Assembly (NCBI GenBank): GCA_934408585.1
Contig: CAKRVA010000002.1
Location: 62,001-126,000, forward strand
Origin: an uncultured Lachnospiraceae bacterium
GTDB taxonomy: Bacteria; Bacillota; Clostridia; Lachnospirales; Lachnospiraceae
Length of the DNA: 64,000 nucleotides
Reading direction: 5' to 3'
The notes beneath the pieces were generated by a model. That model ran no database searches and was not told where the DNA came from. It saw only the letters and a program-made list of their open reading frames with translations. Below, piece after piece: positions 17,945 through 26,829 of this stretch (positions are counted from its first letter, which is position 1; every line of letters begins with the position of its first letter). A program made the position numbers and the translations under genes.

Positions 17945-19123
17945 CTATTTTCCAAAGCAAGCCCGTACAATACGGATAATTTTCTCCATATCCTCGGGTG
18001 TGTTCTTGATATCACTCGGCAAACACATACCATGCCGGAAAACATCTCCTCCAACACTCTTGTCCCAGTCATCACCGTTGTCGCCCTTTACCTTTGCTTT
18101 GTTCTCCTGAAGTCCCCGCTCCGTGTAAAACTCGCAATCGGCATAGATTGGCTGTAAATGCATCGGTTTCCAGATAGGTCTTGATTCAATATTTTCAGCA
18201 TCCAGTGCATCCATAACATCATTTGGTGTTACGCTGCAAGCCGAATCAATTGTGATGCAGGAAAGCCAGCAGTTTGCATCTGCATCCGGGTTCATCGGGT
18301 TCATGGTGATTTCCGGAATATCCGCAAATGCTTCCTTGTATTCTTTGTAAATTTTCTTCTTTAAAGCCTTATGTTCTTCCAGATGTAATAGCTGTCCTCG
18401 TCCGATTCCTGCCACAATATTACTCATCCGGTAGTTATAGCCAAGCTGGGAATGCTGATAATATCTTGCCGGGTCACGGGCCTGTGTTGCAAGAAATGTT
18501 GCTTTCTTTGTAATCTCCTCATCCGCAGATAACAACATACCACCACCTGAAGTGGTAATAATTTTATTTCCATTGAACGAAATAATTCCAATTTTTCCAA
18601 AGGTTCCGGTCTGTTTTCCTTTATAAGTACTGCTTAAGGATTCTGCCGCATCCTCAATTAACGGAACATGATGTTCTTCACAGATTTGCATAATTTCATC
18701 CAGTTTTGCCGGAGTTCCATATAAATGAACTACGATTACCGCTTTTGCTTCCGGATGTTTTTCAAACGCTTTACGAAGTGCTTCCGGAGACATATTCCAG
18801 GTATCCTTCTCAGAATCAATAAATACCGGTGTTCCTTTCTCATATACAATAGGGTTACATGTTGCATCAAACGTAAGGCTTGGTGCAAATACAATATCCC
18901 CCTGATGGATGCCAAGAATACGCAATGCCAGGTGAATTGCTGCGGTTCCCGCACTTAATGCACAGGCATGTCCACTACCCATATATGCAGCCATGTCCTT
19001 CTCTAATGCATTTACATTTGGCCCAAGTGGTGCAACCCAGTTCGTTGCAAATGCTTCATTAATAAATGTCTGTTCTTCTCCATGCATGGTTGGCGATGAT
19101 AGGTAAATTCTTTTCTTTTCCAT
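17945..19123 (-). CDS. DegT/DnrJ/EryC1 sugar aminotransferase (PglE/EpsN-like)
   Basis: A 392-residue PLP enzyme of the sugar aminotransferase family. The start RIYLSSPTMHGEEQTFINEA with NWVAPLGP is the PglE/EpsN pattern. The PLP lysine is K187 in ISFNGNKIITTSGGG, and EDAAESLSS (157-165) holds the aspartate that pairs with the pyridine nitrogen. It should aminate UDP-4-keto-6-deoxy-GlcNAc, made by the PglF-like enzyme encoded just upstream, using glutamate. The ribosome site is GAAGGAAG. It sits in the PglF-PglE-PglC order, which strongly supports the role; use of the product for pseudaminic acid is less likely but possible. Confidence 0.9.
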   Translation of the reverse strand: MEKKRIYLSSPTMHGEEQTFINEAFATNWVAPLGPNVNALEKDMAAYMGSGHACALSAGTAAIHLALRILGIHQGDIVFAPSLTFDATCNPIVYEKGTPVFIDSEKDTWNMSPEALRKAFEKHPEAKAVIVVHLYGTPAKLDEIMQICEEHHVPLIEDAAESLSSTYKGKQTGTFGKIGIISFNGNKIITTSGGGMLLSADEEITKKATFLATQARDPARYYQHSQLGYNYRMSNIVAGIGRGQLLHLEEHKALKKKIYKEYKEAFADIPEITMNPMNPDADANCWLSCITIDSACSVTPNDVMDALDAENIESRPIWKPMHLQPIYADCEFYTERGLQENKAKVKGDNGDDWDKSVGGDVFRHGMCLPSDIKNTPEDMEKIIRIVRACFGK

Positions 19124-19141
19124 TATTCTTCCTTCTTTCTC

Positions 19142-21019
19142 CTATTGATAGTGATAAGTCGGTACAATTTCTTTAACCAGAGAACGGATATCATTACTTT
19201 CGTCCTTGGATTCTTCCTTCAGTTTCTTCAACTGTACAAAGAACTCTGTTTCATCCAGCTCAATCGGTTTTCCAATGTAAATCATTTTATTTGCTGTTTC
19301 CTTCAATCCCTCTTCTTCCATCAGGAGTTCTTCATAAAGCTTCTCCCCCGGTCGTAATCCGGTAAATTCGATTTTAATATCCTCATCCACACGATAACCG
19401 GATAGTTTTATCAGATTCTTTGCCAAATCAAGAATTTTGACAGGTTTTCCCATGTCCAGGACAAAGATTTCGCCGCCTTTTGCATATGCTCCTGCCTGCA
19501 ATACCAGTGACACCGCCTCCGGTATCGTCATGAAATAACGAATAATATCCGGATGTGTTACCGTAACGGGACCGCCTTCCATAATCTGCTTTTTAAATAA
19601 CGGAATCACACTTCCGTTACTTCCTAATACATTTCCGAATCGCACTGCAACAAACTCTGTATCATAATGCTTATTAAATGTCTGGATAATCATTTCGCAG
19701 ATTCTCTTGCTGGCACCCATAATGTTTGTTGGGTTCACTGCCTTGTCTGTCGAAATCATCACGAAACGCTTTGTTCCATTCATGGCCGCCGCATATGCGG
19801 TTTTCCATGTACCAAATACATTATTTTTAACTGCCTCATTCGGGCTTGTCTCCATTAAGGGAACATGCTTATGAGCTGCAGCGTGATAAACAATTTCCGG
19901 CTTATAATGATCAAAAATCCAGTTAATACGATTTGTGTTTCTTACAGAAGCAATCAGTACTTCCAAATTCAGCTCCGGAAAATGTGTCTTCAATTCCTGT
20001 TGAAGATCATAAATACTGTTTTCATAAATATCCAGCATAATCAGAAGCGATGGCTTATGTGACGCAATCTGTCTGCAGATTTCACTTCCGATTGAGCCTC
20101 CTGCTCCGGTTACCAGAATTCTTTTTCCCTGTACATAGGACAAAATAGACTCCAGATTAACCTCTATCGGGTCTCTTCCCAGCAAATCCTCAACCTCTAC
20201 ATCACGAAGCTTGCTGACACTGACCTCCCCATTTACCAGCTGATACATTCCCGGTAATGAACGTAATTTACAATTTGTATCTTTACAGATATCCAGAATA
20301 CTGCTCATTTCAGCACGGGAAACAGATGGCATGGCAATTATAATCTCATCAATATCATATCGTTCCGCACACTCAATGATTTTATCCCTGCCGCCAACGA
20401 CCTTGATTCCCTGGATAAACCGTCCCCATTTTCCCTTGTCATCATCAATAATACACCGAATGACCATCGTCGAAAAATTGCTGTTTACGATTTCCTTGAT
20501 AATCACGTTTGCTGCTTCTCCTGCACCAACAATCATAACGGAAATTGCATTTTTCTTATTTTGGTTCTTATGCTTCAAACTGCGCAGAAAACGATAGGAA
20601 AATCTGCTGGAAAATATAAAGCTAATCAAAAGAAACATATACAGGAAGTAATAGCTGCTTGGAACCGCCTGCATCCCTGCAAATCGAAAAAACTGCAAGC
20701 CAACTCCCTGCAATACTGCAGAAATCACGCAGGCACAAACCAGATTTTGCAGTTCCGTTTCTCCTGCATATGCCCATAGACTGTTATACATTCGGAAAAT
20801 GTAAAGCACTATCAATGTGATTACAATGCTAAACGGCATAAAATTTTCAATTGGTTTCATAAAGTGTTGTGGGATTTCTGAAATTGAAAAACCATAACGA
20901 ATCATCAGTGCAAGATAACTGGCCAAAATCACGCTGATGATATCATATATAACCAAAAATGTTCTTCTATAAAATTTTTTCACATTAAATGGCTTTTTCA
21001 TCTTTTCTGTCACTTTCAT
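19142..21019 (-). CDS. PglF/CapD-like membrane UDP-GlcNAc 4,6-dehydratase
   Basis: A membrane SDR enzyme of about 625 residues. It has four N-terminal membrane segments (about 20-150), a central NAD-binding-like domain (VMIVGAGEAANVII) and a C-terminal dehydratase domain with TGAGGSIGSE. The catalytic region STDKAVNPTNIMGASKR has Met in place of the usual SDR Tyr, as in PglF/CapD proteins. It makes UDP-2-acetamido-2,6-dideoxy-4-keto-glucose from UDP-GlcNAc at the membrane. The start is uncertain: the frame opens at a TTG at 21046, and ATGs lie at 21019 (weak AAAGAGAG) and 21001. All overlap the end of the upstream gene, suggesting translational coupling. It directly precedes its aminotransferase partner. 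Confidence 0.88.
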   Translation of the reverse strand: MKVTEKMKKPFNVKKFYRRTFLVIYDIISVILASYLALMIRYGFSISEIPQHFMKPIENFMPFSIVITLIVLYIFRMYNSLWAYAGETELQNLVCACVISAVLQGVGLQFFRFAGMQAVPSSYYFLYMFLLISFIFSSRFSYRFLRSLKHKNQNKKNAISVMIVGAGEAANVIIKEIVNSNFSTMVIRCIIDDDKGKWGRFIQGIKVVGGRDKIIECAERYDIDEIIIAMPSVSRAEMSSILDICKDTNCKLRSLPGMYQLVNGEVSVSKLRDVEVEDLLGRDPIEVNLESILSYVQGKRILVTGAGGSIGSEICRQIASHKPSLLIMLDIYENSIYDLQQELKTHFPELNLEVLIASVRNTNRINWIFDHYKPEIVYHAAAHKHVPLMETSPNEAVKNNVFGTWKTAYAAAMNGTKRFVMISTDKAVNPTNIMGASKRICEMIIQTFNKHYDTEFVAVRFGNVLGSNGSVIPLFKKQIMEGGPVTVTHPDIIRYFMTIPEAVSLVLQAGAYAKGGEIFVLDMGKPVKILDLAKNLIKLSGYRVDEDIKIEFTGLRPGEKLYEELLMEEEGLKETANKMIYIGKPIELDETEFFVQLKKLKEESKDESNDIRSLVKEIVPTYHYQ

Positions 21020-23567
21020 AACTCTCTTTATAAAATAATGGTGCAATTACCATCATTAAAACAAATCCGCTCGGACTGCTCAAATGGAATATCCACTCTA
21101 CCATTCCGGCAATGGCAAATGCCAGAATAACAATCATTGGCAGAGCAGCAAAGGCTATCTCTTCTTTCTTTTTCCGATAAAAGATCACGGCACTTATAAA
21201 GCATGCAACTCCAAAAACTACAAATACAATTCCTACTACAATTCCATGATCATACGCCACCTGAAGATAAATATTGTGCGCATGAACCGCAATTTCTCCA
21301 TCTGGTAATGTGGCACCCATTTCATCATGACCGGTCAGATTAAGCTGTTCCAGATAGGACTTGAAAATTTCCAACCGCCCATTGGAATAATCCTCTTTAT
21401 CCCGCATCTCCGGGGGCAGAAGATTCTCTTCCTGTTCTGCAAATACAACCATAATACTGTTGGGAATCCCGGATACAGATGCAACCAGTTTTGTATCCGC
21501 AGTCTTATTATGTGTTCTCCGATATTCCGCAATTTCTCCATAAAAATCAAATGTCCCTTCCGGAATGCCAAACACCCTGTCTGCAAACACATCAACAAAA
21601 CGACCGATTCGCATATAATGCACGGATGTAAGACGATGACCTCTGGTAATCTGTTCAGGCCACTCTTCAATCTCAAAATTTCTGGGTTGCCCCACAATCC
21701 CCGGAATATTTCTCTGCAGGGTAAATGTAATAGGGAACATTACAATTACTGCTACCACCAGTAATCCTAAGTTTACAAACAACCTGCGTATCCGTTCTCT
21801 TCCTTTTCCACGTACGATAATCAGCCATGCCGCAAATCCGGTAAGTACGACTGCAAAAAGTCCGGTACGCGCCATGGTAAACAGCATGTAAGAAGATACA
21901 ACTCCAAACAGAATTAATTCCTTATAAATTTCACGAAACTCTGTTGTCCGATACAATTTCATTAATAATAACACAATGACTGCACACTCTACTGTAGTCA
22001 AATATGTTGCCGTTGTGGTAACCGTATGGAAAATAAACGGATATCTTGCATAATGGTATGTTACATAAGGGCGATGCAGCAATGCGTATCCCATGGAACA
22101 CAGAAAATGAATAATCACTCCCCACAATACATTCGTAAGAAACCGTTCCCTGTGATTCCACATTCCGTATGATAAATATAGCAGCGTAAAAGCAACTGCA
22201 AGCACTACCGTCCACCATCTGGTATTTCTGAAAATCACAATCAACGCAAAGAACAGAAGCAGTATGCCTCCCATCCAATAACATGGCCGCACAAGCTTCT
22301 TTCGAAAGAGACTGAATATAGTACGAATGATAATCCATCCGAAGAGTATGGCAATTATTATGGTATTGCGCAAAACTTCAACATTCATCCCCATCTCTGC
22401 TTCATTGATATCACTCACCAAAAGAAGGGAATGTCCATAATTAAAATACAGAATTCCGCCAATTCCCGTTACAACAAGGTAGAGCAACGTGTATCGGTTA
22501 AATAGTTCTTTAAATGTACACATGCTCAGTATCACCAATGCAAAAAATAACATTTCCCGACGTTCTGCCACCTGGTGATGAATATTATACAATCCTGACA
22601 TATAATCACAGCATGCTGCAACTGCTCCTGCAATAAAGAGCATCTGTAAAAAATCCCCCACATGCTCCCGACAATATTCTTTTGTAAATATTTCTTTTTG
22701 CCCTTCACGTCTATGATTGATTGCATAGAACAACAGACCGGCAAGCAATACAAGACTAATTGCGTAAAATGTGTTATCCAATGTATAAATGCTTAGCTTT
22801 CCTGCAAAAATCATGACAAATCCAGCAAGTACAAACACCCCTGCGAGCAAATTTGCAATCCATTGAAATGCCTGCTCCACGGTAATCAGGCGATCCAGGT
22901 TCTTCTTTCTGAATAAAAGCTGAACCGCAAGCATTAAAAGCACTGTAATAATTACAACAATTCCCCCATAAAACAGGGTACGCTTTGCACTGATAGGGAT
23001 TTGATAATCATACCCGGCGCAAAGACCTGCTCCGTAAATCTGTTCTCCATCATAATAAAGAATTCCGGCACCAGGCATTACATCTCCCGTAATAAATTCA
23101 TATGCAAATGTTACCTCCGCACTCGGAACATCCACAAGTTCCGTAAAATCATCCATTTCTTTCGGACGCTCACTCTGCAAAATCAAAAAATATGTCTTTC
23201 CCGCTTCCATTGTTAGTTCTAATGGAATATCTATATAATCCGTTTCTGCATCCGGAGATAAAACAACCTGCTCCTTAGCTACTGCCTGTTGTTTTTCATT
23301 CAATACCTTAAGGTAAAAACATCCCTCTTCCGGTATCGTGCCCGGATAAAGACGCAATGTTTCCAAATGCTCGCCTTGGGAAAGAAATGTCTGCATCAAA
23401 GTATGCTGTCCGCTTATCACTTCACTTTGAATTCCTGTAGATGGTTCCACCCCAATCGTCCACTCCTGTTTCCATGCACGAAGTGGCCATAATGTAGCCA
23501 GCACGATTACCATTACCATAAAAATTATAAATTTAATTGCCGAACTTTTATAAATTACTTTTCTCAT
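20985..23567 (-). CDS. Large polytopic O-antigen ligase/polymerase-like protein
   Basis: An 860-residue protein: one N-terminal membrane segment (about 8-28), an extracellular beta-rich domain (about 30-180; ...TYFLILQSERPKEMDDF...), then some twelve or more membrane helices with a large outside loop before the last ones. The loop contains the H-A-H-N-I-Y-L motif (DGEIAVHAHNIYLQVAYDHG), typical of Wzy/WaaL O-antigen ligase family proteins, where the His in HNxxL is important. It should polymerise the flipped lipid-linked unit or transfer it to a surface acceptor. The start at 23567 has AAAGGA 7 nt upstream and overlaps the preceding gene by 20 bp. The extracellular domain is an unusual addition; polymerase versus ligase cannot be decided. 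Confidence 0.8.
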   Translation of the reverse strand: MRKVIYKSSAIKFIIFMVMVIVLATLWPLRAWKQEWTIGVEPSTGIQSEVISGQHTLMQTFLSQGEHLETLRLYPGTIPEEGCFYLKVLNEKQQAVAKEQVVLSPDAETDYIDIPLELTMEAGKTYFLILQSERPKEMDDFTELVDVPSAEVTFAYEFITGDVMPGAGILYYDGEQIYGAGLCAGYDYQIPISAKRTLFYGGIVVIITVLLMLAVQLLFRKKNLDRLITVEQAFQWIANLLAGVFVLAGFVMIFAGKLSIYTLDNTFYAISLVLLAGLLFYAINHRREGQKEIFTKEYCREHVGDFLQMLFIAGAVAACCDYMSGLYNIHHQVAERREMLFFALVILSMCTFKELFNRYTLLYLVVTGIGGILYFNYGHSLLLVSDINEAEMGMNVEVLRNTIIIAILFGWIIIRTIFSLFRKKLVRPCYWMGGILLLFFALIVIFRNTRWWTVVLAVAFTLLYLSYGMWNHRERFLTNVLWGVIIHFLCSMGYALLHRPYVTYHYARYPFIFHTVTTTATYLTTVECAVIVLLLMKLYRTTEFREIYKELILFGVVSSYMLFTMARTGLFAVVLTGFAAWLIIVRGKGRERIRRLFVNLGLLVVAVIVMFPITFTLQRNIPGIVGQPRNFEIEEWPEQITRGHRLTSVHYMRIGRFVDVFADRVFGIPEGTFDFYGEIAEYRRTHNKTADTKLVASVSGIPNSIMVVFAEQEENLLPPEMRDKEDYSNGRLEIFKSYLEQLNLTGHDEMGATLPDGEIAVHAHNIYLQVAYDHGIVVGIVFVVFGVACFISAVIFYRKKKEEIAFAALPMIVILAFAIAGMVEWIFHLSSPSGFVLMMVIAPLFYKESYESDRKDEKAI

Positions 23568-25335
23568 TTCTATTTCCTTTATAATCAACGGTTAGTATAG
23601 CATATATTTGTACCGCAAGCAATGGCACCAATGTCCACCAGAACACAACATAACGAACAAGAAAAGTTGGTCCGAGCAGATACGTCATAAAAATGAATAC
23701 GGGTAGTAAAAATGGCAGTAAAATTTCCATTTTTCGTTCCAATTTTTTACTGTTTAAAACAAACCCCAATCCAAACATCATGCACCAGAACATAAATCCG
23801 GGAGAAAATAGCATTGCAAGTCCCGGTATCTTCTGTTGAAAGATTTCCAATGACATTTTCCGATATAATTCATTTACGATCGGTAATTTACTTTCTCTTG
23901 TACCGGGTTCTTCCACCTCATATCCAAAATAAGAACTATCCTGGTATGTATAAGTAAAAACCGTGTTTCCACGATAAACATCTATAACTGTATCGGGATA
24001 CCAAAATCCATAAGAGGTCATCATCCAGGCATTTACATAGGAAAACGGATGCTGTAGTCCCACCTCCAGCCATACCTTCCAGAAACCTGATTTGTTCTGC
24101 TCATAAGCATTATTGTCAAAAGAAACCTTTACGCCGTCAGAAACCTTTGGTGTATACCGCCGCAAAGCCTCCTCTGGAAGATACTGAAAAACAGTTTCTT
24201 TTTGTTGAGTTGTGAAGGAATCACTTTCATAGGCATAAGTCCGTGCAAGCTGCATAATTGGAACGGTAAGTATTTCCTGATGCTCTCCTCCCTGTGCATT
24301 CGTTGCAAATGCCAGTCCGCGATTTATCAAAAAATATATTATAACAGGTGCTATTGAAAGTGTAATTATTTTTTTGAAAAGACCTTTTTGATTTTTTGTG
24401 ATTATTTTTTTTCTATTTATAAATCCAATCAGAAACGGCAGGAAAACAATATATGCATAGCAACCGTTATGTCTGAATAACATCATACCAACCGTAACTG
24501 CTCCAAGCAAAATCCATCTCTTTTTATCTGTTAAAAACTTTTCCGTGGCTTTGCACAAATCCTGCAACAATAATACCTGTAATAGTAGCATCACCGAAAA
24601 CAATCCATCTTTTGCCGAGCACAGGGAAAACATCACTATCGGCGGACAGATTCCCAGATACAGTGTTAAAATCCACTGTGCTGTTTTTCCGAGTCCGCGC
24701 TGCTTCAATTTCCATATAAAATAACCAAAAGCAAATGCTATCATTGCTATCTGTAACAAGGTATACACCGCAATTCCTGCATTTACAGATCCAAACAGCT
24801 TATAAAACAACTGAATTGTTCCACCCATAAATAACACATGCATCAGAGGATGATGTGTCGTAAAATTTCTTGTTACAACTTCAAGATATTCCTCCTGTGC
24901 GTCATAGACAAAGAAACCCGGATAGACTGCAAGAAATACAACCAGGTAAAACAAAAAAATCACACCCGTTGTTCTAATCCAGAAGAAATATTTATGTTCA
25001 CAGTTACTTTGTTCTTTTGACGACTTTGGATTCCGTTCTGCTTTCCTATCCAAAGCGTTCCATAAACCGCTTACGATCACGGTTATGAAAAAAGCAAACA
25101 ATAAAATCCACAGCCACATTTTTATATTTGTAAAAGGTACTTGTCCATAATGATCGAGTTGTGCTCCAAATACCATACATATGGCAAAAAACAGACCGAA
25201 TACAGCCGACACAACCGTCGGCTTTCCAGGTCTGATTTTGCAAATCATCATATATAATAACAGTCCCAAAAGCACCGGTAAAACACTGTTACTAAAATCA
25301 ATCCAATTATTGATTGGGAATATCCATGTACCCAT
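23548..25335 (-). CDS. Polytopic membrane protein, DUF6020 / GT-C-like
   Basis: A 595-residue protein with about a dozen membrane helices and one long outside segment (about 340-480). The block YPGFFVYDAQEEYLEVVTRN followed by HHPLMHVLF has an acidic residue in the first outside loop, as in GT-C glycosyltransferases that use polyprenyl-phosphate sugars. The overall form resembles DUF6020 proteins found in cell-surface glycan loci. The gene follows a polyprenyl-phosphate GT2 by 14 bp (ribosome site GGAGAACATAA), fitting a GT2 donor-maker plus GT-C user arrangement. No enzymatic activity can be proven from sequence. Confidence 0.6.
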   Translation of the reverse strand: MGTWIFPINNWIDFSNSVLPVLLGLLLYMMICKIRPGKPTVVSAVFGLFFAICMVFGAQLDHYGQVPFTNIKMWLWILLFAFFITVIVSGLWNALDRKAERNPKSSKEQSNCEHKYFFWIRTTGVIFLFYLVVFLAVYPGFFVYDAQEEYLEVVTRNFTTHHPLMHVLFMGGTIQLFYKLFGSVNAGIAVYTLLQIAMIAFAFGYFIWKLKQRGLGKTAQWILTLYLGICPPIVMFSLCSAKDGLFSVMLLLQVLLLQDLCKATEKFLTDKKRWILLGAVTVGMMLFRHNGCYAYIVFLPFLIGFINRKKIITKNQKGLFKKIITLSIAPVIIYFLINRGLAFATNAQGGEHQEILTVPIMQLARTYAYESDSFTTQQKETVFQYLPEEALRRYTPKVSDGVKVSFDNNAYEQNKSGFWKVWLEVGLQHPFSYVNAWMMTSYGFWYPDTVIDVYRGNTVFTYTYQDSSYFGYEVEEPGTRESKLPIVNELYRKMSLEIFQQKIPGLAMLFSPGFMFWCMMFGLGFVLNSKKLERKMEILLPFLLPVFIFMTYLLGPTFLVRYVVFWWTLVPLLAVQIYAILTVDYKGNRNEKSNL

Positions 25336-25349
25336 TTATGTTCTCCTAA

Positions 25350-26321
25350 CTATTGGTCCTCTGAAGCATCCCATGTTTTCTCCCGGATGACATACTGCGG
25401 AGAGTTGTTCATGGATACGTACATTCTTCCCATGTATTCTCCCACGAGTCCAAGCATCAGCATTAACATCCCCCCCATAAAAACAAGTACGGACATTAAT
25501 GCACTAAAACCGGTTACAAGTCCCGGTGGATTCCAGAATATCTTTTTGATAATCGTATAAATTCCATATGCAAATCCGGCAAACGCACATACGGAACCGG
25601 TAACTGTTGCAATTCGTAATGGTTTTACACTGAATGCGGTAAACCCATTAAACCACAGGCTTAACAATTTACCCAGGGTGTATCCGGAAGTTCCCGATTC
25701 TCTGTCTCTGTGATTGACTTCCACATTGATAATATTTTTTGTTGAGCGGAGAACCAGTCCGATGACATACGGAAAAGCGTACGTATACCGACACATTTCG
25801 TCCACAACAAAGCGTCTTGCCGCAAAATAGCTGGAAACCTGCAGATTCTTTGGTTTTCCCAGCATGATTCTTGTCATTCTCTCATTTACATGGCTTCCCC
25901 AATTGCGAAAACCGGAATGATGCTTATGGGCATACTTGGCATAAACCACATCGGCTCCCTGCTCAATTCCGTCCAGCAGCTTTCCGACTTCGTTCGCCGG
26001 TGTTTGTCCGTCATCATCAAGGCATACGATAACATCTCCTGTTACATAATGGAATCCTGCCATGAGTGCACTATGTTGTCCGAAGTTTTTCGCAAGGTTA
26101 ATCCCCTTTACTGCAACAAGTCCTTTTTTCTCCGGCTTTGGCGCTTCCTTACACAATTGCTGAATCGTATCAAAAGTATGATCCGGGGAGCAGTCATTTA
26201 TCATAATAATCTCGTAACAATACTCTGATAATTGTGCCATCGTTTCTTTAATTTCTTTTACCACGTGAGGCAATGTGCTTTCCGAACGATAACACGGAAT
26301 TACAAAACTAACCTTTTTCAT
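25350..26321 (-). CDS. Polyprenyl-phosphate glycosyltransferase (GT2, GtrB/ArnC/DPM1-like)
   Basis: A 323-residue protein with an N-terminal GT-A fold (VSFVIPCYRSESTLPHVVKEI; donor motif CLDDDGQTP about 95-103) and two C-terminal membrane helices (about 230-290, ...GSVCAFAGFAYGIYTIIKK and ...VFMGGMLMLMLGLVGEYMGR). It transfers a hexose from a nucleotide sugar to undecaprenyl phosphate at the cytoplasmic face, giving a donor for outside modification by GT-C enzymes. Three large membrane proteins of possible GT-C type lie nearby. The ATG at 26321 has GGAG 9 nt upstream; an earlier ATG at 26336 lacks a site. It overlaps the GNAT gene end by 14 bp. Confidence 0.88.
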   Translation of the reverse strand: MKKVSFVIPCYRSESTLPHVVKEIKETMAQLSEYCYEIIMINDCSPDHTFDTIQQLCKEAPKPEKKGLVAVKGINLAKNFGQHSALMAGFHYVTGDVIVCLDDDGQTPANEVGKLLDGIEQGADVVYAKYAHKHHSGFRNWGSHVNERMTRIMLGKPKNLQVSSYFAARRFVVDEMCRYTYAFPYVIGLVLRSTKNIINVEVNHRDRESGTSGYTLGKLLSLWFNGFTAFSVKPLRIATVTGSVCAFAGFAYGIYTIIKKIFWNPPGLVTGFSALMSVLVFMGGMLMLMLGLVGEYMGRMYVSMNNSPQYVIREKTWDASEDQ

Positions 26322-26829
26322 CCTGTTTTTCTCCATTGATAATTGCCATTAATATGACATCCTTATATTGATGTTCCAAATAAACTTCATCTTTGAGATA
26401 TGCCTCCTGATGGAAGCCAGCTTTTTCATAGCTTCTTCTAGCAGCCGTATTTTCTGCCAATACCCGCAGCATAATTTTATGAAGATGAAGTGTATCAAAT
26501 CCGTATGCAATCATCTTCCTGGCAGCCTCTGTTCCATAGCCTTTGCCCAAAGCATCCTTTTCGCCAATGAATATCCCATATTCTGCTTTATGATGTGTAT
26601 CATTAATATCACGAAAATAGACACTTCCTACTGCTCTGCCGGTTTCTTCTTCACAAATCATGAACTGAATTGCTTTTCCGGTATCAATCATCGTTCTTAT
26701 CCACTCATGATGTCCTTCTACCGTAAATGGTTTCTGATAAATAAAATTGCGTTTTACAAAATCAGAATTTCTCCAGCGGATAATGTTTTCCGTATCCTGT
26801 TCTTCCATTTTTCTCAGAAAAATTTTCAC
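26308..26829 (-). CDS. GNAT family N-acetyltransferase (PseH/RimJ-like)
   Basis: A 173-residue GNAT protein. The acetyl-CoA loop is seen as EKDALGKGYGTEAARKMI, and the C-terminal block is LRVLAENTAARRSYEKAGFHQEAYLKD. It starts with FLRKMEEQDTENIIRWRNSDFVKRNF, which resembles sugar-nucleotide N-acetyltransferases such as PseH. Two amino sugars could be its substrate: the dTDP-4-amino sugar from the RffA-type enzyme two genes upstream, or the UDP-4-amino-L-altrose intermediate of pseudaminic acid. It overlaps the preceding gene by 4 bp. This is the only GNAT-type enzyme visible in the cluster, so the 4-N-acylation steps remain open. Confidence 0.82.
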   Translation of the reverse strand: MKIFLRKMEEQDTENIIRWRNSDFVKRNFIYQKPFTVEGHHEWIRTMIDTGKAIQFMICEEETGRAVGSVYFRDINDTHHKAEYGIFIGEKDALGKGYGTEAARKMIAYGFDTLHLHKIMLRVLAENTAARRSYEKAGFHQEAYLKDEVYLEHQYKDVILMAIINGEKQDEKG

